From: Oscillospiraceae bacterium
GTDB lineage: Bacteria > Bacillota > Clostridia > Oscillospirales > Ruminococcaceae
Length of the DNA: 18,320 nt
Direction of reading: 5' to 3'
NCBI GenBank assembly: GCA_017396055.1
Contig: JAFQND010000286.1
Span: 1 to 18,320, forward strand
Of this stretch, positions 1 through 6,313 are shown in pieces (position 1 is the stretch's first letter; each line of letters opens with the position of its first letter). A program made the position numbers and the translations under genes. The notes beneath the pieces are model-generated. The model was not told the origin of the DNA. It searched no databases and worked only from the letters and a program-made list of their open reading frames with translations.

Positions 1-169
1 CCAGGTCAAAACAGACAACGCTGAGCATGACGCCGCCCGCAAAGCTTAAAAGCAGACTGACCGTCCGGCTGGAGTCTTTCTGAAGCAGTGAGCCGATAAG
101 ACCGCCCAGACCGGTGCCGACTACGCCGGCAAGGAAGGTTGTGATGACAAGAGTTTCGATGATACCCGT
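1..169 (-). CDS. ZIP-family metal transporter, N-terminal part (partial, no canonical start codon)
   Basis: The minus strand from about 169 to the window edge encodes a hydrophobic N-terminus with GTGLGGLIGSLL and then LLLSFAGGVMLSVVCFDL. The second piece resembles the second membrane helix of ZIP transporters, which carry Zn or related divalent metals across the cytoplasmic membrane. The reading frame is open for 56 codons and runs off the window. No ATG, GTG or TTG lies in frame between the in-frame TAG near 220 and this conserved region. A good ribosome binding site (GGAGGG, 181-176) is followed after 6 nt by ACG GGT ATC, so ACG at 169-167 sits where an ATG is expected. This could be a start mutation, a rare non-canonical start, or a sequencing error. 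Family assignment rests on about 56 residues only. Confidence 0.6.
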
Positions 170-221
170 AAGGATCCCTCCGTAAAAATAATGTCGAAAA
201 AGATGGGTTAGTCGTGACTAT

Positions 222-250
222 ATCATAGCACAGAGGAAATCGAAATTCAA
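222..250 (-). promoter_or_regulatory. Sigma-A-type promoter for the ZIP transporter gene
   Basis: On the minus strand TTGAAT (250-245) and TATGAT (227-222) are separated by 17 nt. This is close to consensus and correctly placed to transcribe the transporter gene, with a leader of roughly 45 nt before its ribosome binding site. Seen directly; use is inferred. Confidence 0.65.
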
Positions 251-261
251 TGGATTTTTGA

Positions 262-298
262 AGAAATAAAAGAAAAAACTCCGGTCAAAAAACCGGAG
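262..298 (-). terminator. Rho-independent terminator of tRNA-Leu
   Basis: The minus strand folds into a perfect 7-bp stem, CTCCGGT (298-292) with ACCGGAG (285-279), closed by a 6-nt loop and followed by a T-rich tract running to about 262. It lies 8 nt past the tRNA CCA end. Confidence 0.9.
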
Positions 299-305
299 CC
301 TTCTC

Positions 306-392
306 TGGTGCCGCTAACCGGGATCGAACCGGTACGGTGTTTCCACCGAGGGATTTTAAGTCCCTTGCGTCTGCCTGTTCCGCCACAGCGGC
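306..392 (-). tRNA. tRNA-Leu (anticodon UAA)
   Basis: The minus strand folds as a class II tRNA. The acceptor GCCGCTG (392-386) pairs with TAGCGGC (316-310), with one G-U pair. The anticodon stem AGGGA/TCCCT closes the loop CTTAAAA, with anticodon TAA at 358-356. A long variable arm (GGTG GAAA CACC) and a T arm with loop TTCGATC follow. The discriminator A (309) is followed by an encoded CCA (308-306). The long variable arm and UAA anticodon make this leucine tRNA reading UUA/UUG. It is flanked by its own promoter and terminator, so it is a single-gene transcription unit. Confidence 0.97.
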
Positions 393-405
393 AGCTAACT
401 CTGTA

Positions 406-434
406 ATTATAAAGCAGTTTTGCGGATTTGTCAA
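406..434 (-). promoter_or_regulatory. Consensus promoter of tRNA-Leu
   Basis: Minus-strand TTGACA (434-429) and TATAAT (411-406), both perfect consensus hexamers, are separated by 17 nt. Transcription would begin about 7-8 nt before the mature tRNA 5' end at 392, as expected for a strongly expressed stable RNA gene. Confidence 0.92.
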
Positions 435-439
435 GTTGT

Positions 440-660
440 TTATAGGACTGATGATATGACCGGTACCCGGAAAGAACACACAGTTCGATCCCGGGGAGCG
501 AGGTGAGCGCCGCCTGCGGCGGAAAAAGCGAAGCGAGCGAGTGGCAGCGGTCGGCAGAAAGCGAGCCTGCATCGTCAGGCGAAGCTTGAGCCGGGCACCG
601 CAACAGGGCAGCGGCACCACAGGAAGGTCATATTTGTCTACGGACAGGTATGGCCTTTTT
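440..660 (+). ncRNA. Candidate small structured RNA ending in an orphan terminator
   Basis: This stretch holds no convincing protein gene, yet a plus-strand terminator (626-660) closes it. The genes to its left (tRNA and ZIP transporter) are transcribed leftwards, so something on the plus strand should start inside this region. The DNA is GC-rich and foldable. It contains CGCCGC/GCGGCG around 510-522. A nested stem pairs CGGC (552-555) with GCCG (590-593) and GCCTG (565-569) with CAGGC (576-580). It also has repeated GAGCGAG and GGCAGCGG words. It shows no resemblance that I recognise to SRP RNA, RNase P RNA or tmRNA. Possible -35/-10 boxes (TTGTCA at 428-433, TGATAT at 452-457) are weak. It could instead be a degenerate intergenic repeat. 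Confidence 0.3.
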
Positions 661-672
661 GCATGTTTTTTC
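626..672 (+). terminator. Plus-strand intrinsic terminator upstream of yicC
   Basis: GGTCATA (626-632) pairs with TATGGCC (649-655), including one G-U. An inner TGTC/GACA stem closes on a TACG tetraloop. TTTTT follows directly, and a second T run lies at 665-671. It insulates the yicC operon from upstream transcription and is oriented for plus-strand termination only. Confidence 0.75.
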
Positions 673-752
673 CTGTAAGACCGGCAGAAAGCCGCGTGTC
701 GAAATCCATTTGTAAATTATTTGTGAACGATATGAACGCAAAGAAAACAAAA

Positions 753-782
753 TCGTCTGCGGGACAGGAAATCTGCTACAAT
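753..782 (+). promoter_or_regulatory. Possible promoter of the yicC-remA-gmk operon
   Basis: A TACAAT box at 777-782 would start transcription near 789. The best -35 with usable spacing (TCGTCT at 753-758, 18-nt spacer) is poor. An upstream AT-rich stretch (709-745) may contain an alternative. The leader then holds a perfect 6-bp hairpin, TACCGC/GCGGTA (796-812), just before the ribosome binding site. The first operon gene needs a promoter in this interval, but the exact site is uncertain. Confidence 0.3.
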
Positions 783-831
783 AATAAGGATTAAATACCG
801 CTTATGGCGGTACAGAAAAGAGGGACTTGCC

Positions 832-1710
832 ATGATCAAAAGTATGACCGGTTACGGCCGCGGTCAGGCTGTTGTCGACCTTTGGGATATCACCGTTGAG
901 GTCCGCGCGGTCAACCATCGCTTTTTTGAATTTTCTTCCCGGCTTCCCAAGACCTGTCTGTTTTTGGAAGATAAACTGAAAAATCTGGTCCAGTCCGGCT
1001 GTTCAAGAGGTAAGGTAGAGCTTTACTGTACGGTCCAGTCGGTGGGTCAGCGCGACACTGAGGTTCAGGTCAACGAAGACGTGGCCCAGAGCTATATTGC
1101 CGCCCTGCGTGCCGCAGCACCCGGTCTGGGGCTGGAGGATGATCTGAAGCTGACCGACCTGTTCCGTCTGCCCGAGATCTTTACCCTTCGCCGTGCCGAG
1201 GTGGACGAAAACCGCCTGTGGGCCGCTGTTGAGTCGGTCGCAAAGACCGCCATGGCTGCTTTTGTTTCGATGCGCGAGGTGGAAGGTGAACGTCTCAGAG
1301 CCGATGTTTCCGGACGTCTTGATACCATTGCTTCGCTGCTTGCCGAAGTGGAAGAGCGCGCGCCCCTGCTCCGTCAGGAATATTATGACCGCCTCTATCT
1401 GAAGATCAAAGAGATCCTTGCCGACAAGACCGTCGATGAAGGCCGTCTGATCACTGAGGCTGCTGTTTTTGCCGACCGTGTCGCCATCGACGAAGAGACC
1501 GTCCGCCTGCACAGCCATCTGGCACAGTTCCACACTCTGCTGGAGTCGGAGGAACCCGTCGGCCGCAAACTGGACTTCCTGGTACAGGAGGTCAACCGCG
1601 AGACCAACACCATTGGTTCCAAGTGTCAGGATATCTCCATCGCCCGCAAGGTCGTCGACATCAAGGCCGAGATCGAAAAAATCAGAGAACAGATCCAGAA
1701 CATGGAATAA
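832..1710 (+). CDS. yicC: YicC/YloC family endoribonuclease
   Basis: This 292-residue protein opens with the family hallmark MTGYGRG and keeps the EVRAVNHRFFE segment of the N-terminal domain. The C-terminal DUF1732-type region includes QEVNRETNTIGSKCQD and ends in a charged helix. The length is typical. YicC proteins have been described as RNA endonucleases; the B. subtilis homologue YloC heads the same cluster. The start ATG is preceded by AGAGGG at a reasonable distance. It is the first gene of the operon and is followed by remA after 61 nt, as in many Firmicutes. The family is certain from sequence; the physiological RNA target is unknown. Confidence 0.95.
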   Translation: MIKSMTGYGRGQAVVDLWDITVEVRAVNHRFFEFSSRLPKTCLFLEDKLKNLVQSGCSRGKVELYCTVQSVGQRDTEVQVNEDVAQSYIAALRAAAPGLGLEDDLKLTDLFRLPEIFTLRRAEVDENRLWAAVESVAKTAMAAFVSMREVEGERLRADVSGRLDTIASLLAEVEERAPLLRQEYYDRLYLKIKEILADKTVDEGRLITEAAVFADRVAIDEETVRLHSHLAQFHTLLESEEPVGRKLDFLVQEVNRETNTIGSKCQDISIARKVVDIKAEIEKIREQIQNME

Positions 1711-1771
1711 GCCCGGCCTGCCATTATTCCGCGAATCCATTCCCACATAAAATCAACAAAGGAGAAGTAAG

Positions 1772-2044
1772 ATGAAACTGATCAATATCGGATTCGGCAA
1801 CATGGTATCCGCCAGCCGGCTCATCACCATTGTCAGTCCGGAATCAGCCCCCATCAAACGCATTATCCAGGATGCCCGCGACAACGGCGTTCTGATCGAC
1901 GCCACCTATGGCCGCCGCACCCGTGCCGTCATCGTCATGGATTCGGGTCATGTGGTCCTTTCGTCCATTCAGCCTGAAACGGTCGCCAACCGCTTCATCC
2001 AGACCGATGAGGTACAGGAAGACGAGGAGGATGAGGATGAGTAA
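1772..2044 (+). CDS. remA: RemA-family DNA-binding regulator (DUF370)
   Basis: This 90-residue protein has the conserved RemA N-terminus ([15 protein letters not shown]) and the basic [13 protein letters not shown] segment, whose arginines (48, 49, 51) match the family's DNA-contacting region. In B. subtilis RemA assembles into rings, binds DNA, and activates biofilm matrix and osmoprotection genes. Here the target genes are unknown. The body is followed by a very acidic tail of about ten Asp/Glu-rich residues. The codons of this tail (GAG GAG GAT GAG GAT GAG) supply the Shine-Dalgarno sequence of gmk, and the two genes overlap by 8 nt, suggesting translational coupling. Its own ribosome binding site AAAGGAGAAG precedes the ATG. 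Confidence 0.93.
   Translation: MKLINIGFGNMVSASRLITIVSPESAPIKRIIQDARDNGVLIDATYGRRTRAVIVMDSGHVVLSSIQPETVANRFIQTDEVQEDEEDEDE
2025..2039 (+). promoter_or_regulatory. Ribosome binding site of gmk inside the remA coding end
   Basis: AGGAGG (2025-2030) lies 6 nt before ATG 2037, within the codons for the RemA acidic tail. It decides the gmk start at 2037. An in-frame ATG at 2031 directly abuts the Shine-Dalgarno sequence, and more upstream ones would add residues not found in guanylate kinases. Confidence 0.8.
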
Positions 2045-2672
2045 AAAAGTTCTTCTGGTCCTGACCGGCCCTTCCGGCAGCGGCAAGGGCACCGTTCTGG
2101 GTGAATACCGCCGTGACCATGATGTCTATTATTCCGTTTCCAACACCACCCGCGCTCCCCGTCCCGGCGAGATCGACGGTGTACACTACCATTTCATCAC
2201 CCGCGAGGAGTTTGAAGAAAAGATCCGTCAGGGCTCGATGCTGGAGTATGCACAGTTCTGTGATAACTACTACGGCTCTCCCCGCGACAAGGCCGAAGAA
2301 GAGATGGCCGCCGGCCGCAGCGTCATCCTCGAGATCGAGGTACAGGGCGCCATGCAGGTCAAGAAAAACTATCCCGAATCTGTCAAGGTCTTTATCGTTC
2401 CCCCTTCCATGAAGACCCTCCGCGAACGTCTTATCGGCCGCGGCACCGAGGATATGGCCACCGTTGAAAAGCGTCTTTCTGCCGCTCTGGAAGAGATCGG
2501 CCTTGTGGACGAATTTGACTATGTTGTCGTCAACGATGACCTGAATGACGCCGTTCATTCCTTTGCTGAGATCGTCGATGCCTGTGAGCAGGAAGACGAA
2601 GAACACATCGCCCGACTGAAGGAAAAGGCTGCCGCACTGAAAAAACAGATCCGCGGCGAATTCCTTCGCTGA
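2037..2672 (+). CDS. gmk: Guanylate kinase
   Basis: This cytoplasmic enzyme phosphorylates GMP to GDP with ATP and is essential for guanine nucleotide supply. The 211 residues show the P-loop GPSGSGKG (residues 10-17). The GMP-binding region follows with [16 protein letters not shown] and [13 protein letters not shown]. Then come [13 protein letters not shown] and the lid RLIGRGTED. Length and order match the family, with a charged helical C-terminus. The start at 2037 is set by the AGGAGG inside remA; the gene overlaps the remA stop by 8 nt, so its expression is probably coupled to remA. rpoZ follows after 54 nt. Confidence 0.97.
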   Translation: MSKKVLLVLTGPSGSGKGTVLGEYRRDHDVYYSVSNTTRAPRPGEIDGVHYHFITREEFEEKIRQGSMLEYAQFCDNYYGSPRDKAEEEMAAGRSVILEIEVQGAMQVKKNYPESVKVFIVPPSMKTLRERLIGRGTEDMATVEKRLSAALEEIGLVDEFDYVVVNDDLNDAVHSFAEIVDACEQEDEEHIARLKEKAAALKKQIRGEFLR

Positions 2673-2726
2673 ACCGAAAAAACCGGCATAAAGCCGTGAC
2701 CCACATATAAAAGGAGATATATCGCT

Positions 2727-3026
2727 ATGATGCACAGACCTTCCGTTCCCGAACTGATCAAACCCGGCCAGAGCTACTATTCTCTGGTTGTTGCTGTTGC
2801 AAAGCGCGCCCGTGAGATCGCACAGGACGCCGACGAAAACAAGACCATCCTTCTGGAAAAGCCCGTTCAGCTGGCCGTCGAAGACTTCGCAAAGGGCCGT
2901 TATAAACTGATCGAAAGCGACGACATCGGCGTTATCCATGACCGCCGCATCTCTTCTCTCGACGTTGCCGACCTGTCCGACAGCGATTCCGACGCCGACG
3001 CTGAAGCTGATATCGACGAAGACTGA
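2727..3026 (+). CDS. rpoZ: DNA-directed RNA polymerase omega subunit
   Basis: This 99-residue protein matches omega: MHRPSVPELIKPGQSYYSLV, then VVAVAKRAREI, and KPVQLAVEDFAKGRY. Omega binds the beta' subunit and helps RNA polymerase assembly; it also follows gmk in many Firmicutes. The C-terminus carries an unusually long Asp/Ser/Ala-rich acidic tail (about residues 80-99). The ribosome binding site AAGGAGAT precedes a double ATG (2727 and 2730); either could be used. A hairpin, GATCTCC/GGGGATC, starts around the stop codon but has no T-tract next to it, so transcription probably continues into priA. Confidence 0.93.
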   Translation: MMHRPSVPELIKPGQSYYSLVVAVAKRAREIAQDADENKTILLEKPVQLAVEDFAKGRYKLIESDDIGVIHDRRISSLDVADLSDSDSDADAEADIDED

Positions 3027-3094
3027 TCTCCCTTTCGGGGATCACCGCGCCTTTTTACTCTGTGAAAAGGCAGCACCCACGGGGAGGTGACCGC

Positions 3095-5542
3095 ATGAAG
3101 ATCCTGACAGCCGCCGTTGCGGTGGAAAAGACCGCTTTTCATTTTGACCGGCTGTTTTCCTATGCGGTGCCGGAAGAACTGGCCTCCTCGGTGTGCAGAG
3201 GCGTGCGGGTGCTCGTTCCCTTCGGACGGGGCAACCGTCTCAGTCAGGGTATGGTTTTCTCGGTGGCCGAGGAGGAAGCAAAGCCCGGCCTCAAAGAGAT
3301 CATCACCGTTCTTGACGAAGGGCCCATCCTGGACGAAGAGGGCTTCCGCATCGTCGAATACATGGCCGATACCGCCTTCTCCAGCCGCTATGAAGCGGTG
3401 AAATGCCTGATCCCCGCCGGCCTTTCGGTGGAAGCAAAGATCAGCTATTCTTTCGTCAAGGGGTTTGAAAAAGAGATGCTGCCGAACCTCGAAAAAGAGG
3501 AGCAGCTGCTCATCCGGCTGATGCTCTCGGCCGATACCCCCAAAGAGCTGGAACTGCTTTTTGCAGGCGAAGGTGCCGCCGGACGGAGAAAAACCGCCGG
3601 GATCCTCTGTGAAAAAGGAATTCTCAAAGAAGAACAGACCCTGACCCGTAAGGTGGGCGACAAGACCGCCCGGATGGTGCGCCTCGCAGAAGGAGTCGAC
3701 TCCGAGACAGCCGGCGTCACCCCCAAACAGCGGGAGGTCCTTCGTATTCTTGAAGCGGTGGGCGCTGCCGCCGAGCGGGAAGCTGCCTATCATGCCGGTG
3801 TCACCGAAGCGGTGGTCAGGACCCTTGTCAAAAAGGGTCTGTGTGAATATTTTGAACAGATCGTCTATCGTACCCCCCAGATGCCGGAAGGACATACCGA
3901 CCCCGGCGAACTGAACCTTTCCCAAAAACAGCAGGAAGTCTATGAGAGCCTTCTCTCGTTATACCGGAAGGATGAAGCCGCCGCGGCGCTTTTGTTCGGC
4001 GTCACCGGCTCGGGCAAGACCCAGATCTTCATCCGGCTGATCAGCGACTGCCTTGTCGAAGGCAAACAGGCCATCCTCATGGTGCCCGAGATCGCCCTGA
4101 CGCCCCAGATGCTGAGAAAGTTCCGGGGCTTTTTCGGAAGAGATGTGGCTGTTCTCCATTCGAGTCTTTCTCTGGGCGAGCGTCTGGACGAATACCGGCG
4201 TATCAAATCAGGGGAAGCGCGGGTCGTCATCGGCACCCGGAGCAGTGTTTTTGCCCCCTGCAGCCGTCTCGGACTGATTATCATGGACGAGGAAGGGGAA
4301 CACTCCTATAAATCCGACACCACCCCCCGCTATCACGCGAGGGATATCGCAAAGCTGCGCTGTGTTCATCACCGGGCACTGCTTCTGCTGGCTTCGGCCA
4401 CCCCCAGCGTCGAGAGCTATTATGCCGCAAAGACCGGCAGATATCATCTTTATACTCTGAGAGAGCGTTACGGCAAAGCCGCCCTTCCCTCGGTGGAGAT
4501 GATCGACATGCTGGGAGAGGAACAGAACGGCAACTACAGCCCTTTGAGCGACTCGCTCGCCGAAGAGCTTTTACACGCCTATGAACGGGGCGAGCAGTCC
4601 ATCGTGCTGCTCAATCGCCGCGGTTATGCCACCTTCGGCATCTGTACCGACTGCGGCGAAGCGGTGAAATGCCCCAACTGCAGTATCTCGCTGACCTATC
4701 ACAAGGCCAACGGTTATCTGATGTGCCACTACTGCGGCTTTACAAGAAGACCGCAGGATCCCTGTCCCTCCTGCGGGTCGAAGCACCTGCGGCTGATGGG
4801 CACCGGCACCCAGAAGGTGGAGGATCTGATCGCAAAGCAGATCCCTTCTGCCCGTGTCCTCAGAATGGACACCGACACCACCTACTCCCGCTATGCCTAT
4901 GAGGAGAAATTCTCAAAATTCGAGGCAGGCGAATATGACATCATGATCGGCACCCAGATGGTCGCCAAGGGACTCAATTTTCCCGGCGTGACGCTGGTAG
5001 GCGTGCTGGGCGCAGATCAGTATCTTTATTCCGGCGATTTTCGCTGCGGCGAGAAGACCTTCTCGCTGATCACCCAGGTGGTCGGACGCAGCGGTCGATA
5101 TGAAAAACCCGGTCTGGCCTGTATCCAGACCGTTTCTCCCGATCATCCGGTGATCCGCTATGCGGCGGCACAGGATTATGAGGGATTTTATGCAGACGAG
5201 ATCCAGATCCGCAAGGCGGCGCTGCAGCCCCCCTTCTGCGACCTGATGGTGGTGGGATTTTCCGGGGCGGACGAAGAGAAGGTACGCATCTGTGCCGAAC
5301 GGTTCCACGGGATCCTCAGAAAAAAGCTTCTTGCCGCCGAGGGCATCCCAGCGGTGCTTTTAGGGGTCTCTCAGGCCAATGTCTATCGCGTCAGCGGCAA
5401 ATACCGGCTGAGGATCGTGGTCAAATGCAAAAACAACCGGCGCTTCCGCGACCTTGTCAGACAGGCTGTGGCCGAGGCTGACGGGGAGAAACTGTTCAGA
5501 GGCGTCAGCGTCTATCTGGATATGAATGGCGACATCGCTTAA
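3095..5542 (+). CDS. priA: Primosomal protein N' (PriA replication-restart helicase)
   Basis: PriA is a 3'-to-5' DNA helicase that recognises stalled or collapsed forks and reloads the replicative helicase. The 815 residues comprise an N-terminal 3'-DNA-binding domain (from VAVEKTAFHFDRLFSY) and a helicase core with Walker A GVTGSGKT (302-309) and DEEGEH (398-403). The PriA-specific zinc region has four CxxC-type pairs between about 517 and 560. Motifs MIGTQMVAKGLNFP and QVVGRSGR follow. ATG 3095 is preferred because GGGGAGGTGA lies just upstream; an in-frame GTG at 3062 lacks one. In B. subtilis coaBC lies between rpoZ and priA; here it is absent. The stop codon lies inside the left arm of a hairpin that begins a structured repeat. 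Confidence 0.96.
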   Translation: MKILTAAVAVEKTAFHFDRLFSYAVPEELASSVCRGVRVLVPFGRGNRLSQGMVFSVAEEEAKPGLKEIITVLDEGPILDEEGFRIVEYMADTAFSSRYEAVKCLIPAGLSVEAKISYSFVKGFEKEMLPNLEKEEQLLIRLMLSADTPKELELLFAGEGAAGRRKTAGILCEKGILKEEQTLTRKVGDKTARMVRLAEGVDSETAGVTPKQREVLRILEAVGAAAEREAAYHAGVTEAVVRTLVKKGLCEYFEQIVYRTPQMPEGHTDPGELNLSQKQQEVYESLLSLYRKDEAAAALLFGVTGSGKTQIFIRLISDCLVEGKQAILMVPEIALTPQMLRKFRGFFGRDVAVLHSSLSLGERLDEYRRIKSGEARVVIGTRSSVFAPCSRLGLIIMDEEGEHSYKSDTTPRYHARDIAKLRCVHHRALLLLASATPSVESYYAAKTGRYHLYTLRERYGKAALPSVEMIDMLGEEQNGNYSPLSDSLAEELLHAYERGEQSIVLLNRRGYATFGICTDCGEAVKCPNCSISLTYHKANGYLMCHYCGFTRRPQDPCPSCGSKHLRLMGTGTQKVEDLIAKQIPSARVLRMDTDTTYSRYAYEEKFSKFEAGEYDIMIGTQMVAKGLNFPGVTLVGVLGADQYLYSGDFRCGEKTFSLITQVVGRSGRYEKPGLACIQTVSPDHPVIRYAAAQDYEGFYADEIQIRKAALQPPFCDLMVVGFSGADEEKVRICAERFHGILRKKLLAAEGIPAVLLGVSQANVYRVSGKYRLRIVVKCKNNRRFRDLVRQAVAEADGEKLFRGVSVYLDMNGDIA

Positions 5543-5565
5543 CCGCAAAGCGGTTAAGCTGCAAG
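5535..5565 (+). repeat. 31-bp direct repeat, left copy (hairpin over the priA stop codon)
   Basis: This segment matches 5654-5684 at 29 of 31 positions. It contains a perfect 10-bp inverted repeat, GCTTAACCGC (5537-5546) with GCGGTTAAGC (5550-5559), and an AAA loop. The priA TAA is at 5540-5542 in the left arm. Both copies continue into CTGCA. The pair flanks the structured element. Confidence 0.85.
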
Positions 5566-5641
5566 AAACCTTCCGGTCTTACGGGACCATAAAACTGCTT
5601 TGCAGTTTTGGATGTCGGTTTCTTGCGCGTGGTACCTCTGT
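5537..5641 (+). repeat. Structured RNA-like repeat element, copy 1 (3' of priA)
   Basis: After the stop-codon hairpin comes GCTGCAAGAA and a long helix, GCAAGAAACC (5561-5570) with GGTTTCTTGC (5617-5626). It encloses a weak hairpin around 5572-5588 and a stronger one with AAAACTGC (5591-5598) pairing GCAGTTTT (5602-5609), extended by CC/GG with a bulged AT. The tail GCGCGTGGTACCTCTGT (5625-5641) is identical in copy 2 at 15744-15760. Helix sequences differ between the copies while pairing is kept. No T-tract follows, so it is not a simple terminator. I do not recognise the family. Confidence 0.7.
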
Positions 5642-5653
5642 GTAAACGGAGCG

Positions 5654-5684
5654 TCGCTTAACCGCAAAACGGTTAAGCTGCAGG
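5654..5684 (+). repeat. 31-bp direct repeat, right copy
   Basis: Nearly identical to 5535-5565, with 2 differences. It forms a 9-bp hairpin, GCTTAACCG (5656-5664) with CGGTTAAGC (5670-5678). Here the TAA is not the end of a gene, so the hairpin exists independently of the priA stop codon. It joins directly to the MITE-like element at 5690. Confidence 0.85.
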
Positions 5685-5689
5685 TATGA

Positions 5690-5770
5690 TTGTAGGGGAC
5701 GGGTTTCCCGTCCCGCAGCTTTCAGCAGCGTTATGGTATATCAGCGGGCGGGGATACCCCACCCCTACAA
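5690..5770. mobile_element. MITE-like element with TTGTAGGGG terminal inverted repeats
   Basis: TTGTAGGGG (5690-5698) is repeated inverted as CCCCTACAA (5762-5770). Just inside each end is a local hairpin: GGGACGGG/CCCGTCCC with a TTT loop (5696-5714) and GGGCGGGG/CCCCACCC with an ATA loop (5746-5764). The 81-bp element encodes nothing. CAGGT occurs shortly outside both ends (5681-5685 and 5771-5775) and might be a target duplication. Similar G-run/C-run intergenic repeats are common in gut Clostridia genomes (general knowledge). No transposase is present, so it would be non-autonomous. Confidence 0.55.
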
Positions 5771-5797
5771 CAGGTTTCAACCAGGAAGGAAAAAATT

Positions 5798-6301
5798 ATG
5801 GCAATTCGGCAAATGGTATATGAGGGAGATGAGCTCCTTCGCAAGAAATCCCGTGAGGTGACCGTCTTTGACGAAAAGCTGGGCACCCTGCTGGACGACA
5901 TGGCCCAGACCATGGAAAAGGCAAACGGCGTCGGCCTTGCCGGCGTACAGGTCGGTATCCTGCGCAGAGTCGTGGTCATCGATATCGGCGAAGGCCGCAT
6001 CGAACTGATCAACCCCGTTATCATCGGCACTTCCGGCACTCAGAACGGCAGCGAAGGCTGTCTCTCTTTCCCCGGTCAGTACGGCATGGTCGAGCGCCCC
6101 AATGAGGTCACCGTCCGCGCCCAGGACCGCCACGGCGAGTTTTATGAGATGACCGGTGTCGGCCTTCTGGCCCGTGCCTTCTGCCATGAGATAGACCATC
6201 TGGACGGCATCGTCTTCAAAGATCACGCATCCGAGATGCTCGAGCCCGAAAAACCCCGCAAAAAACTCTCTGTCCGCCTTAAACGCAAGGAAAGAGACTG
6301 A
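5798..6301 (+). CDS. def: Peptide deformylase
   Basis: This enzyme removes the formyl group from the N-terminal formylmethionine of new proteins, using a metal (usually Fe2+). The 167 residues carry all three family motifs: GVGLAGVQVG (residues 44-53, with Gly where the second Ala of the classic GLAAPQ usually sits), EGCLS (87-91, metal-ligand Cys88) and HEIDH (130-134, two His ligands and the catalytic Glu). The C-terminus is a short basic tail. AGGAAGGA precedes the ATG, downstream of the MITE-like insertion. The TGA stop overlaps the AGGAGG of fmt, the gene that makes the formyl-Met-tRNA whose product Def later processes. Confidence 0.97.
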   Translation: MAIRQMVYEGDELLRKKSREVTVFDEKLGTLLDDMAQTMEKANGVGLAGVQVGILRRVVVIDIGEGRIELINPVIIGTSGTQNGSEGCLSFPGQYGMVERPNEVTVRAQDRHGEFYEMTGVGLLARAFCHEIDHLDGIVFKDHASEMLEPEKPRKKLSVRLKRKERD

Positions 6302-6313
6302 GGAGGAAACCAT

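Noticed and set aside
456..506. Short ORF of 16 codons (ATG 456) at the start of the candidate small RNA.
   Set aside because: No Shine-Dalgarno sequence, a basic low-information peptide, and no known relative; too short to call.
1908..2036. Upstream in-frame extension of gmk.
   Set aside because: It overlaps remA coding sequence and gives a Pro/Ser-rich, non-conserved N-terminus. AGGAGG at 2025-2030 and the conserved protein start support ATG 2037.
5625..5641. GTGGTACC in the repeat tail resembles the T-box antiterminator sequence (GGTGGNACCGCG).
   Set aside because: Only 8 nt match. The element is about 85 nt, lacks a T-box stem I with a specifier loop, and sits after genes (priA, mtnN) rather than before aminoacyl-tRNA or amino-acid genes. 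The resemblance is kept only as a curiosity.
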